Of a DNA stretch of 44,905 bases, positions 6,853-14,616 are shown piece after piece. Source of the DNA: Streptomyces bohaiensis. Its GTDB lineage: Bacteria > Actinomycetota > Actinomycetes > Streptomycetales > Streptomycetaceae. Below the pieces are notes generated by a model. It saw only the letters and a program-made list of their open reading frames with translations, was not told where the DNA came from and searched no databases. The DNA is taken from NCBI RefSeq assembly GCF_012033785.1, contig NZ_JAAVJC010000015.1, forward strand, positions 1 to 44,905. The letters are read 5' to 3'. Both the position numbers and the translations under genes were made by a program. Numbering within the stretch: position 1 is the stretch's first letter; every line of letters begins with the position of its first letter.

Positions 6853-7077
6853 CTAGAGGCCTGAGTCCGCGACGATCAACAGACTGACAACGCCGGCAAC
6901 AACGAAGCCCGCACCGAACAGGAGCGCGGTCCACTTGGAAGACTCGTGCAAGAATTGCGTCCTCCTCATCTTGAAGATGCGAGCGGAACTCTCCACGGAA
7001 GACCGCGCAAATCTCTCCCGAAAAAGAATGAGACCGCAGCCGAACAAGATAGAAATTACGGGACCTATAATGTGCAC
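6853..7077 (-). CDS. 74-aa two-TM protein, probable immunity to tail 2
   Basis: The product (GTG start, VKVHIIGPVISILFGCGLIL) has two helices separated by FRERFARSS and a basic middle. GAAGG lies 5 nt before GTG 7077. It is the first gene after the Rhs tail ending at 7141 and has a paralogue next to it at 6558. Position and membrane architecture suggest immunity to tail 2. Confidence 0.65.
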   Translation of the reverse strand: MHIIGPVISILFGCGLILFRERFARSSVESSARIFKMRRTQFLHESSKWTALLFGAGFVVAGVVSLLIVADSGL

Positions 7078-7140
7078 TTTCACCTTCAGGTGGACTAGTA
7101 GCGGGGGCACTAGTCCAGAGCCCCCGCCTAAGGATATTTG

Positions 7141-8040
7141 CTAGAACTGGTGCGCATACCCAACGGAACACGCCGGAGTACCGAAATAGCCAGTTCCGAC
7201 AGATCCCGACGTGGCTCCGGTAAGTTCGTACGAAAGCGGCCCTGCCCCGCAGGAGCCGTACCGAGACCCCCCACGCGAGTATCCGTAACTCGTACGGAAT
7301 CCGCCAGATACAGACGGCGGCCAGCCCACCCCGATGCTCGTCATCGCGCCGGTCTCTCCCGTGTCAACATTTCTGTTGACTCCTGCGCCGACGCAGATGA
7401 TCGCGCAGACTTCGCCTGAGAAGCCGATTCCCCAGTCGAGTCCGGTGGGGTCGATGCGGTTGACGGGGTCGCCTTCGGCGTAGAGGTAGGGGTTCTTCTC
7501 CTGGCCGGAGGGGTCGGGTTGTGTGAAGCGGCCGATGCGGGGGTCGTAGTAGCGGGCGGAGAGGTGGTACAGCTCCGTGGCGTCCTGGTAGCCGCCGGCG
7601 AAGCGGTGGGGCTGGTCGATCTCCTCGGTGGTGTGGGGCGGTGCGGGTGACGCCGCGGGGGCTGTAGCTGTAGGCGTTGAGGCGGTCGCCGTCTTCGTCG
7701 ATGACGGCGACGACGGAGCCGATGGCGTCGGTGACGTAGTAGTGGCTGCGGCCGTCGCGGGTGAAGGAGTTGAGGGTGCCGCCGGGTTCGCGGACGAAGC
7801 CGGTGTCGGCCTCGTCGGTGGTGGTGGCGGACAGGCCGAGCGGGCCGTGGTGGAAGTGGGTGTCGCCGAGGCGGACGCGTTCGCTGTTGTCGGTGGAGGC
7901 GTACTCTCCCGCGTACTCCTGGCCGGCGACAGTGATGCCGGTGAGCTGGGAGAAGGCCGACCACTGGCCGTCGGTGCGGGTGGTGGCCTCCGTCGGGGCG
8001 GCCGCGGTCTCGTTGCCGGCAGCAACTGGATTCGATACGT
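7141..8040 (-). pseudogene. Displaced Rhs core plus tail with frameshift (tail 2)
   Basis: This is the longest displaced core. It starts near AAGNETAAAPTEATTRTDG and is nearly identical to the main Rhs gene through HFHHGPLGLSATTTDE and RDGRSHYYVTDAIG. Near 7636 it has one extra G (GGGG against GGG in the main gene), after which the frame changes. It then continues through DPTGL into a tail unlike the others: DWGIGFSGEVCAIICVG, then Gly/Ser/Tyr-rich sequence ending TPACSVGYAHQF. It has no signal peptide or start. The frameshift may be real or a homopolymer error. Confidence 0.75.
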
Positions 8041-8097
8041 GCCACCCCGACCGCGCCGGGGATCAGAGACACCTCACACAAAGGGAGCGCTTCGAAA

Positions 8098-8271
8098 CTA
8101 CTTGTTCCGCTCAATAGTTGCGAAGAGACCGAGGCCGCCGCACAGCGACAACCCTCCCCCAAGCAGGAAAGCCCAATTGAACGACTCGGCATTGAGAAAC
8201 AAGGAAAGAAATATAGCACCAAATAGCACCCCTACTGCAGCAAGCATCCTCGCCCTCGCGACTGCGCTCAC
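8098..8271 (-). CDS. 57-aa two-TM orphan immunity-like protein
   Basis: The product VSAVARARMLAAVGVLFG has two helices (about residues 9-26 and 31-50) and ends FATIERNK. The GTG at 8271 is chosen because AGAGGGG precedes it. No Rhs tail lies immediately upstream (8272-8547 holds no gene). It resembles an immunity gene left without its toxin, just before the core of tail 2. Confidence 0.55.
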   Translation of the reverse strand: MSAVARARMLAAVGVLFGAIFLSLFLNAESFNWAFLLGGGLSLCGGLGLFATIERNK

Positions 8272-8547
8272 GTACCCAACCCCTCTCCAAATGCAGCGCC
8301 AGACCAGAGGCGTGGGGTCAACCGAAACTCCATGAACCCACACCCCCAGGCCAGTGTCAAACATTCTTGAATCTACGCCGGAAGCCCACCGCCTACCTCA
8401 TCAATTCCTACACCGGCCCTGTAGCCCAGGCTATTGCGCCTCACGTGCGGTCAAAGAACGCCCGCGCGAGCGGAGGCGAGCAGCCCCAGTGACGAAGAAG
8501 CACGCGTCAGCAGCCACCCGGCCCTGAGACGGCAGCAACGATACAAG

Positions 8548-8724
8548 TCATCTGCGCTTACCCTTTCGCGCCATCAAGCAAGAGAGATGGAGAGCACAGA
8601 ACGCCATGACCCCACCGAGGAGCCACCACACAACTCTTTCACTCACACCTTAACTGGAGGCCAGCATCAGCGAAGAGATAGCAGCAAAGCATAGAATGCT
8701 CACGAACACCTGAAGCTTTACCAT
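8548..8724 (-). pseudogene. Broken paralogue of the 58-aa gene at 776
   Basis: The reading MVKLQVFVSILCFAAISS matches the gene at 776-952 codon for codon in length. The AAA codon after the ASS motif is TAA here, cutting the protein after 24 residues. Downstream homology continues to the equivalent stop (8548-8550). This ties the distal and proximal ends of the array to a common ancestor block. Confidence 0.75.
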
Positions 8725-8947
8725 TCCATTCAGAAATTCTTCCTCATCTCTGCACTGTGGGGTCGAGGAGGGCACGCAGATCTCGACCCCAGCGCATCCA
8801 GCGGCTGGTCGGCGACGGCCAAGACATCGGCATCGGCCCAGCGCGGCGATCGGCACGGGACCGACGGCGAGAACGAACTCGGCCTCGGTGGCGGGCCCCG
8901 CCGCCCAGCCCCGAACCCTGGAAACCACGGGGCAGGCCCCCTGGGCG

Positions 8948-9214
8948 TTACGCCGTGCCGGGAGCCTGACGCTGCTCCCGGGTTGGCGCGTCGGCCCGGG
9001 CTTGGGCGTCGCGGCGCGTCACGTACTGCGCCAGAGCTGCGAACAGCAGGAACACGGCGGTGAAGAAAGCCGGTATGGCCACTCCGGCCTCTTCCGAAGC
9101 CAGCGCGGCGCCCAGGAACAGAAGCCAGACCAGCGCCCAGAGCAGATAGAACCAGCGGCTCAGCCGCACCACTTTCGCGTAGGTCTTGCCTAACGGGAAT
9201 CGCTTCGATGCCAT
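8948..9214 (-). CDS. 88-aa two-TM array protein, copy C
   Basis: This is an intact copy of the MASKRFPLGKTYAKVVRLSR protein with two membrane helices and QYVTRRDAQ. It lies behind the hairpin segment that follows the main Rhs gene and its 45-aa neighbour, so it is third in the active locus order: Rhs, 45-aa, hairpin, 88-aa. Function unknown; an immunity or accessory role is inferred. Confidence 0.75.
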   Translation of the reverse strand: MASKRFPLGKTYAKVVRLSRWFYLLWALVWLLFLGAALASEEAGVAIPAFFTAVFLLFAALAQYVTRRDAQARADAPTREQRQAPGTA

Positions 9215-9243
9215 GCCCATCCCCTACCCGAAATGGACTGGCT

Positions 9244-9450
9244 AAAGCACCGGAACAGGCAACATACGGCCCGGCACATCCGATGCTGCAAGCATGGGCG
9301 GCAGTGGACGAGGTCCCATTCACGAAATCCGGAGAGAGGGGAGGCCCCTGTGGTGAGCCGCACTGCTACGCGACTCACCACAGGGGTCAGGGGGCGGTCA
9401 GACCCGACGTCCGCAGGGTGGCATCTCCGTTGGCCGATAGTCGCCACCCT
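9244..9450 (-). repeat. Module spacer repeat, copy C
   Basis: This copy of the ~200-bp segment lies behind the main Rhs locus and contains the hairpin at 9345-9386. It runs directly into the 88-aa gene at 9214. Confidence 0.75.
9345..9386 (-). terminator. Hairpin terminator, copy C
   Basis: Arms CCCCTGTGGTGAG (9345-9357) and CTCACCACAGGGG (9374-9386) make a 13-bp perfect stem with a 16-nt loop, 64 nt after the 45-aa gene. It probably ends the Rhs plus 45-aa transcript. Confidence 0.75.
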
Positions 9451-9588
9451 TCACTCCGCCCCGTTCCCTTCCCTCCCACCATAAATGATGGCAAGAATTA
9501 CGAAACCGACGACACTCAGCGCTCCGATTACGAGTCCAACCCAAGCCGGAAGCCCCAGCGAAGCGCCTTTAGCGACTAATTCGTTCAT
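9451..9588 (-). CDS. 45-aa single-TM protein, probable cognate immunity of the main Rhs toxin (copy C)
   Basis: The product MNELVAKGASLGLPAW carries one hydrophobic helix and ends IYGGREGNGAE. The ATG at 9588 has an AAAAGGA SD and lies 22 nt after the Rhs stop. A tail very like that of the main Rhs gene at 3233 is also followed by a 45-aa paralogue. The pairing supports a toxin-immunity relation, and the single helix suits protection against a membrane-active toxin. Confidence 0.78.
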   Translation of the reverse strand: MNELVAKGASLGLPAWVGLVIGALSVVGFVILAIIYGGREGNGAE

Positions 9589-9610
9589 GATTTTCCTTTT
9601 CTTACACTTG

Positions 9611-11611
9611 CTATGACAACGCTGCAGAAGTGAGGATTCCAGCCCCGAGTCCTGCACCGACGCAGACACCAGCTGCCACGGCTCCGCCCACACCTGCGGT
9701 GGGTGCGGCAATCAGTCCCGCTCCGAAGGCGCACGCTGACTGGCCGGCCACGCCCGCGGCCATGCTTGCGAGACCGTCTACCGCGGCATCCAGGTCCCCG
9801 TTGAGGGTGTCCTCGACGACGGAGTTGGCGTCAGACAACGTCAGGAGGTCGCCGGCAGCTCCGATTGCTCCAGCGGCCCAGAGTCCGGTGGGGTCGATGC
9901 GGTTGACGGGGTCGCCTTGGGCGTAGAGGTAGGGGTTCTCCTCCTGGCCGGAGGGGTCGGGTTGGGTGAAGCGGCCGATGCGGGGGTCGTAGTAGCGGGC
10001 GGAGAGGTGGTACAGCCCCGTGTCGTCCTGGTAGCCGCCGGCGAACCGGTGGGGCTGGTCGATCTCTTCGGTGGTGTGGGCGGTGCGGGTGACGCCGCGG
10101 GGGCTGTAGCTGTAGGCGTTGAGGCGGTCGCCGGCTTCGTCGATGACGGCGACGACGGAGCCGATGGCGTCGGTGACGTAGTAGTGGCTGCGGCCGTCGC
10201 GGGTGAAAGAGTTGAGGGTGCCGCCGGGTTCGCGGACGAAGCCGGTATCGGTCTCGTCGGTGGTGGTGGCGGACAGGCCGAGCGGGCCGTGGTGGAAGTG
10301 GGTGTCGCCCAGGCGGACGCGTTCGCTGTTGTCGGTGGAGGCGTACTCCCCCGCGTACTCCTGGTCGGCGACGGTGATGCCGGTGAGCTGGGAGAAGGCC
10401 GACCACTGGCCGTCGGTGCGGGTGGTGGCCTCGGTCGGGGCGGCCGCGGTCTCGTTGCCGGCGGCGTCGTAGGCCCAGCCGTCGCTGTCGCCGTTCTTCG
10501 CGGTGATCTGCGAGGCGGCGTTGACGGTGTAGGTGGTACCGCGGGGGCAGCCGGGGCTGACGCCTTGGGAGGTGAGGTTGCCGGCGGGGTCGTAGCAGTA
10601 CTGCCAGGACTCCACGATCTCACCCCCGTCCCGCTCCGCCGCGTAGGAGAAACGCCCCGCGCTGTCGTAGTCGTAGGACGTCACGTACCCCGTCAACTCA
10701 TCCGTACGGGTACGGATTTTGGCCCCGTCGACCGCATCGAGCGCGTAGGTGTAGGCGAGGTCGACCAGGGTGGCGTCCTCGGTCTCGGCGGTGATGCGGG
10801 TGGGGCGGCCGGAGGCGTCCAGGTCGACCTCGGTGGTCAGCCCGTTGGGGTGGACGGTCTCGGTGCGTTGGTCGTTGTTGTCGTAGGTGTAGGTGGTGTC
10901 GTTGCCGTCGGGGTCGGTGAGGGTGGTGAGGCGGCCGGCGTCGTCCCAGGCATACTCGGTGGTGCCGGCGGGGTCGGTGTAGCTCTCGACGTTGCCGTCG
11001 GCGGTGTAGGCAAGGACCGTCTGCGAGCCGTTCTGGAGCGTGCGGACGGTCTCGCGGGAGAGCGGGTCGAAGGCGTAGGAGATGGTGCCGGTGGCATCGG
11101 TGCGGGCGGTGATGTTGCCGTCGCCGTCGAAGGTGTAGGCCACGGCGGTGCCGTCGGCGGTGACTTCGGTGATGCGGTCGCGGTTGTCGTAGGTGTAGGT
11201 CGTCTCGGTGCCGCGGCCGTCGGTGACGGTGATCGGGCGGCCGAGGTCGTCGTAGGTGTAGGTGGTGGCCTCGACGGGGCCGGGTGGGGCCACCTCCACC
11301 AGGTTGCCGGTGTTGTCGTAGGTGAACGCGGTGGTCTCGCCGTTGGCGTCCTCGGCGGTGCAGCGCTGGCCCTGGAACCCGCCGCAGTCGGGGTCGGCCG
11401 GGTTGTAGGTGTAGGAGCGGGTCCCGCCCGCCTCGCCGCTGACCGCCACGGACAGGGTGTTGCCTGCCGTGTCGTAGGAGAACTCGCTCTCCTCGCCGTC
11501 CGGCAGCGTCACCGTCCCCGGCAGGTCGGCGCCGGCGATGGTCTGGTAGCCGGTCAGCGCCGCCGTCGCGCCCGTCGGCAGCTCCGAGGAGGTGAGGTTG
11601 TTGCGGGCGTC
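9611..11611 (-). CDS. Rhs/YD-repeat protein, C-terminal part with toxin tail
   Basis: This is the 3' part of the main Rhs gene, in the same frame as 11612-12979 but after a TGA. An internal GTG/ATG-type start at 11512 would give 633 aa. It contains many YD repeats (YTYDNxGNLVE, YTYDDLGRPITV, YAFDPLSRETV), then the RHS core (HHGPLGLSATTTDE, YHLSARYYDPRIGRFTQ, DPSGQEENPYLYAQG, NRIDPTGL). The pair of DPxG motifs matches the autocleavage region of Rhs toxins. The tail of ~89 residues is Gly/Ala-rich with two Cys bracketing AFGAGLIAAPTAGVGGA, suggesting a membrane-inserting toxin. The nearest intact start lacks a signal peptide. Confidence 0.85.
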   Translation of the reverse strand, partial: DARNNLTSSELPTGATAALTGYQTIAGADLPGTVTLPDGEESEFSYDTAGNTLSVAVSGEAGGTRSYTYNPADPDCGGFQGQRCTAEDANGETTAFTYDNTGNLVEVAPPGPVEATTYTYDDLGRPITVTDGRGTETTYTYDNRDRITEVTADGTAVAYTFDGDGNITARTDATGTISYAFDPLSRETVRTLQNGSQTVLAYTADGNVESYTDPAGTTEYAWDDAGRLTTLTDPDGNDTTYTYDNNDQRTETVHPNGLTTEVDLDASGRPTRITAETEDATLVDLAYTYALDAVDGAKIRTRTDELTGYVTSYDYDSAGRFSYAAERDGGEIVESWQYCYDPAGNLTSQGVSPGCPRGTTYTVNAASQITAKNGDSDGWAYDAAGNETAAAPTEATTRTDGQWSAFSQLTGITVADQEYAGEYASTDNSERVRLGDTHFHHGPLGLSATTTDETDTGFVREPGGTLNSFTRDGRSHYYVTDAIGSVVAVIDEAGDRLNAYSYSPRGVTRTAHTTEEIDQPHRFAGGYQDDTGLYHLSARYYDPRIGRFTQPDPSGQEENPYLYAQGDPVNRIDPTGLWAAGAIGAAGDLLTLSDANSVVEDTLNGDLDAAVDGLASMAAGVAGQSACAFGAGLIAAPTAGVGGAVAAGVCVGAGLGAGILTSAALS

Positions 11612-12979
11612 TCACCCGTAGGCGGTCACGTTCCCCGGATCGTCCGACCCGGTGCCCATGGCGTCGGTCGCCGTGGTCACCATGTGCGCCTCGTACGTCC
11701 GCGACCGGGTCTTGCCCAGCGGGTCGGTGACCTCCTCCACCTCCCCCTCGCCGTTGACCTCGTACTGGGTCGCGTGCCCTAGCGGGTCGGTCACCGTCGT
11801 CGTCCCCGCCGACCATGGCGAATCCGCGCTGTAGGAGTAGGTGAACGTCGGCCCGGTGTGACCGTCCCCGTCGAACTCCGTCGCCCGCGTCATCGACGTC
11901 ACCCGGCTGCTGGCGTCGTAGGTGAAGACCGTCACCCGCCCCTCCGGCGTGCGGACCTCCGTGACTCGGCCGTCGTCGTCGTGGCCGAACTCCGTCACCG
12001 CCCCCGAGGTGTCCGTCGTCGCCACCAGATCACCGTCGGACAGCGTGTACCCGCCAGTGCGGCCGGAGCTGTCGCTCACCTCCCAGACGTCGGAGCCCTC
12101 CCGCGACAGCTCCACCCACCGGCCCGACCGCTCCTCCGTCATCACCAGGCCGTCCCGACCGGAGGAACCGGTGCGCTCGACGGTGATCGTGCCGCCGTTG
12201 CGGTCGGTGACCTCCAGCAGGTTGCCGTCGGCGTCGTAGCGCTCCTTGCTGCCCGAGGACCGGTCGGTGAGCGTGAAGGAGTAGTCGGCGTGCTCGACCA
12301 GGTCCCAGCTGTACCCTTCCGGCGTGACGAACCCACCCTCACCGTCCATCTCGAACTGCACGGTCGCGCCGGTGGAGTCGTACCAGACGACCATGTCGTT
12401 CCAGAAGGTGTCCAGCCAGCGTTCGCCGCCCACCCACCACCGGTCCGAGACGTTCCCGAACGGTCCGTAGAGGGAGTTGTAGGTGCGGTCCAGCAGCAGG
12501 TTCTGCCCCACTCCGGCGATGTCGGCGTCGGTGGCGGCCAGCATCAGGTTCCCGTTGGACAGGTTGATCCGCGCCACGAGCGCGTCCGTGATCCGGATGT
12601 CGGAGATCTGGTGCCAGGGCACATCACCCTGGCCGTCCGAGATCCAGTTGAGGATCTCACCGGCCTCGGCCGGCCCCGCTACGTCTGCCTCGCTGCCGGG
12701 CTGGCGGGCCTCCCGCCATTCCCGGACCTCCGGGTCCAGCGGCGCAACGGGCTCGTTCGGCGGCGCTTGCGTCGTGCCCACGGCAACCGGCGGGACCGCC
12801 GCGTCGCCCCCCTTGCCCCACACCGAACCCCCCGCGCTGTCATCGGCCGCCGTCGCGGTCGACGGCAGCGCACTCACCGCAACTGCCACGACCGCGGCAG
12901 CCACCACCGCAGCCCTCATCTGATTCCGGGCACGCCGAACCGGCGCGCCATGAGCGCGTATTCGCACAGATCCCCCCAC
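11612..12979 (-). CDS. Rhs/YD-repeat protein, secreted N-terminal part (stops at premature TGA)
   Basis: This part has an N-terminal signal peptide: basic RRARNQMR, a hydrophobic core AAVVAAAVVAVAV and an AxA-type site near STATAADD. GTG starts at 12979 or 12967 are possible; the second has GGGGGA upstream. After a Pro-rich linker comes INLSNGNLMLAATD and LLLDRTYNSLYGPF, typical of the head of secreted YD proteins, then YD-like repeats. Translation stops at TGA 11612-11614 after NVTAYG; the next codons read DARNNLTS, so a Trp (TGG) codon was probably lost. Joined to 9611-11611 it would be about 1,120 aa. Confidence 0.85.
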   Translation of the reverse strand: MGGSVRIRAHGAPVRRARNQMRAAVVAAAVVAVAVSALPSTATAADDSAGGSVWGKGGDAAVPPVAVGTTQAPPNEPVAPLDPEVREWREARQPGSEADVAGPAEAGEILNWISDGQGDVPWHQISDIRITDALVARINLSNGNLMLAATDADIAGVGQNLLLDRTYNSLYGPFGNVSDRWWVGGERWLDTFWNDMVVWYDSTGATVQFEMDGEGGFVTPEGYSWDLVEHADYSFTLTDRSSGSKERYDADGNLLEVTDRNGGTITVERTGSSGRDGLVMTEERSGRWVELSREGSDVWEVSDSSGRTGGYTLSDGDLVATTDTSGAVTEFGHDDDGRVTEVRTPEGRVTVFTYDASSRVTSMTRATEFDGDGHTGPTFTYSYSADSPWSAGTTTVTDPLGHATQYEVNGEGEVEEVTDPLGKTRSRTYEAHMVTTATDAMGTGSDDPGNVTAYG

Positions 12980-13892
12980 GGGATGTCATGGACGGCGCAC
13001 ATTGCCGTCACAGCCCGTGCACCTTCGCACAGTGATCACCAGGTGACTAGCGGCGATTCCCCGAAAGCCACCACACATGCGCCCCAGAACACGCCAACCC
13101 GAACAGCGCACAGCACCGCTCACTCCTCACCCACCGCAACCGAACACCGGTTCGCACCAGCCTCGACCCACACGGAGTCACCGACCACTGCATGCACCCA
13201 CCAACCGGAATGGCTGATACCCCACCGCTGCCACTGTTCAGAACAGGTACCCCGAGCGCCGTAGAAGCTGTGGGCAGCTCGGACGGGGTGAAGCCCGGCC
13301 CGCAACTACCTGGCCGCCGGACCGGCAAGGAGCCGCTGCCGGTCAGGGAAGGTCGGGCACGACCGCCATGCCCGAGCAACGAACTTCCGGAGCGCGGCGC
13401 ACAGCAGCTTCCTCGGCCCGTTCGCTCAAACTGCCCACTCTGACCACACACACGGTCGGCAGTGGTGGCGCAGGCCGTCCGTCGCGGCACACCTCTCCCC
13501 CACCTCCCAGATGGGCACACCGCTCAACGGCACGCGTTGCCGACCCCGACGCCATTACCAGCACCCCACACCCCACACCCCCACGACCTGCGCCACGGCT
13601 CTCCACCGCAACGCCCTGGCCTGTGTCGACAAGGCAGCCGGTGGGCTGCCGCCCGGTGCGGAGCCCAGAGTGGCGGCCGCGGACTGGCAGCGAGCCGCCT
13701 TCACCGCAAACGACTGCGAGAAGACAACCTTGCCTGCACCGGCCCCGGAAAGCACAAGGGCCCCTGCGGTGCTGGACACGGACGGGGCGGTCCAGACCGG
13801 CGCCGGACGTCACGGTTGCCGTGGCCCGATCAGGCGCCGGCGCAGCGCATCGCCGCCGTCCCGAGAGGTCTCCGGGCCGTTGCGGTGGCGCG
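12980..13892. other. Long intergenic stretch, no gene seen
   Basis: This separates the divergently oriented Rhs gene and GNAT gene. Open frames here have poor codon bias and overlap each other; none shows a domain. The Rhs promoter should lie near 12985-13100 but no clear -10/-35 pair can be named. Confidence 0.5.
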
Positions 13893-14407
13893 ATGGTGGA
13901 CGTGCGGGAGATGCATACCGCCGACATCGAGGCTGTTTCGAGGATTCGAGTCCGCGGGTGGCAGGCGGCGGACGCCGGGATCGTTCCCCAGACGTACTCG
14001 GATGCCATGACGGTGGAGCGTGACGCAAATCAACGGCGGCAGTGGTGGTCTGAACCCGGACGACAGTCACGAGATCTCGTGGCGCTCGGTGACTGGGACC
14101 CCGGCGGGTGGGTCTGCTTCGGCCCGCGCCGCAGAGAACTGCCCGGTGCGGAGCCGGTCGGTGAGATATTCGCCCTTCACGTGTCACCGGATCTGGTCGG
14201 GCAGGCGTCGGCCGCCGGCTCCTGGAGGAGGCTCACGAGCGGATGAAGAGTCAGAGCTTCCAGGCGTCGACTCTGTGGGTTCTCGCCGACAACCAACGGA
14301 CCCGGCGCTTCGACGAGCGGGCCGACCATCAGGCTGACGGTACTCCCCAGGACGACGCCTATGACGAGATCACGCTCACTGAGCTGCACTACCAGCGCGT
14401 GCTGTGA
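13893..14407 (+). pseudogene. GNAT acetyltransferase, frameshifted
   Basis: The product begins MVDVREMHTADIEAVSRIRV and continues WQAADAGIVPQTYSD and GEIFALHVSPDLVGQ, as in ribosomal-protein-type GNATs. At the acetyl-CoA loop (Q-x-x-G-x-G/R) one G is missing: the expected GQGVGRRLLEEA is only restored by changing frame at about 14200. The second frame reads STLWVLADNQRTRRF and ends ELHYQRVL at 14407. With one added G the protein would be ~171 aa, normal length. The indel is in a G run, so it may be a sequencing error. Confidence 0.75.
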
Positions 14408-14616
14408 GTTCAGCGCCAACGGATACGTCCTGGCCGGCTCGAGACCGCGGACGCACGGCGTGTCCTGCTCGAGCTGCAGCTGGAAGTGGTCGAACAGCAC
14501 GCGGCCGTCGCCGAGGCACCCGGCATACCGGCGCCCGTCTCGGACGCAGACGACGCGGCAGGTGACTCACGTCGGCACAAGCGGCCACGAACGGGGGTCG
14601 CGAGCGCCGTTCTTGG

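Noticed and set aside
1671..9450. Repeated short segments considered as a CRISPR array
   Set aside because: Repeats are ~200 bp and kilobases apart, with coding cassettes between them and no short regular spacers.
9917..11782. 621-aa open frame on the + strand, antisense to the Rhs gene
   Set aside because: It is a low-complexity Val/Gly/Ala-rich shadow of the Rhs coding strand; the minus strand has clear YD repeats and the RHS core.
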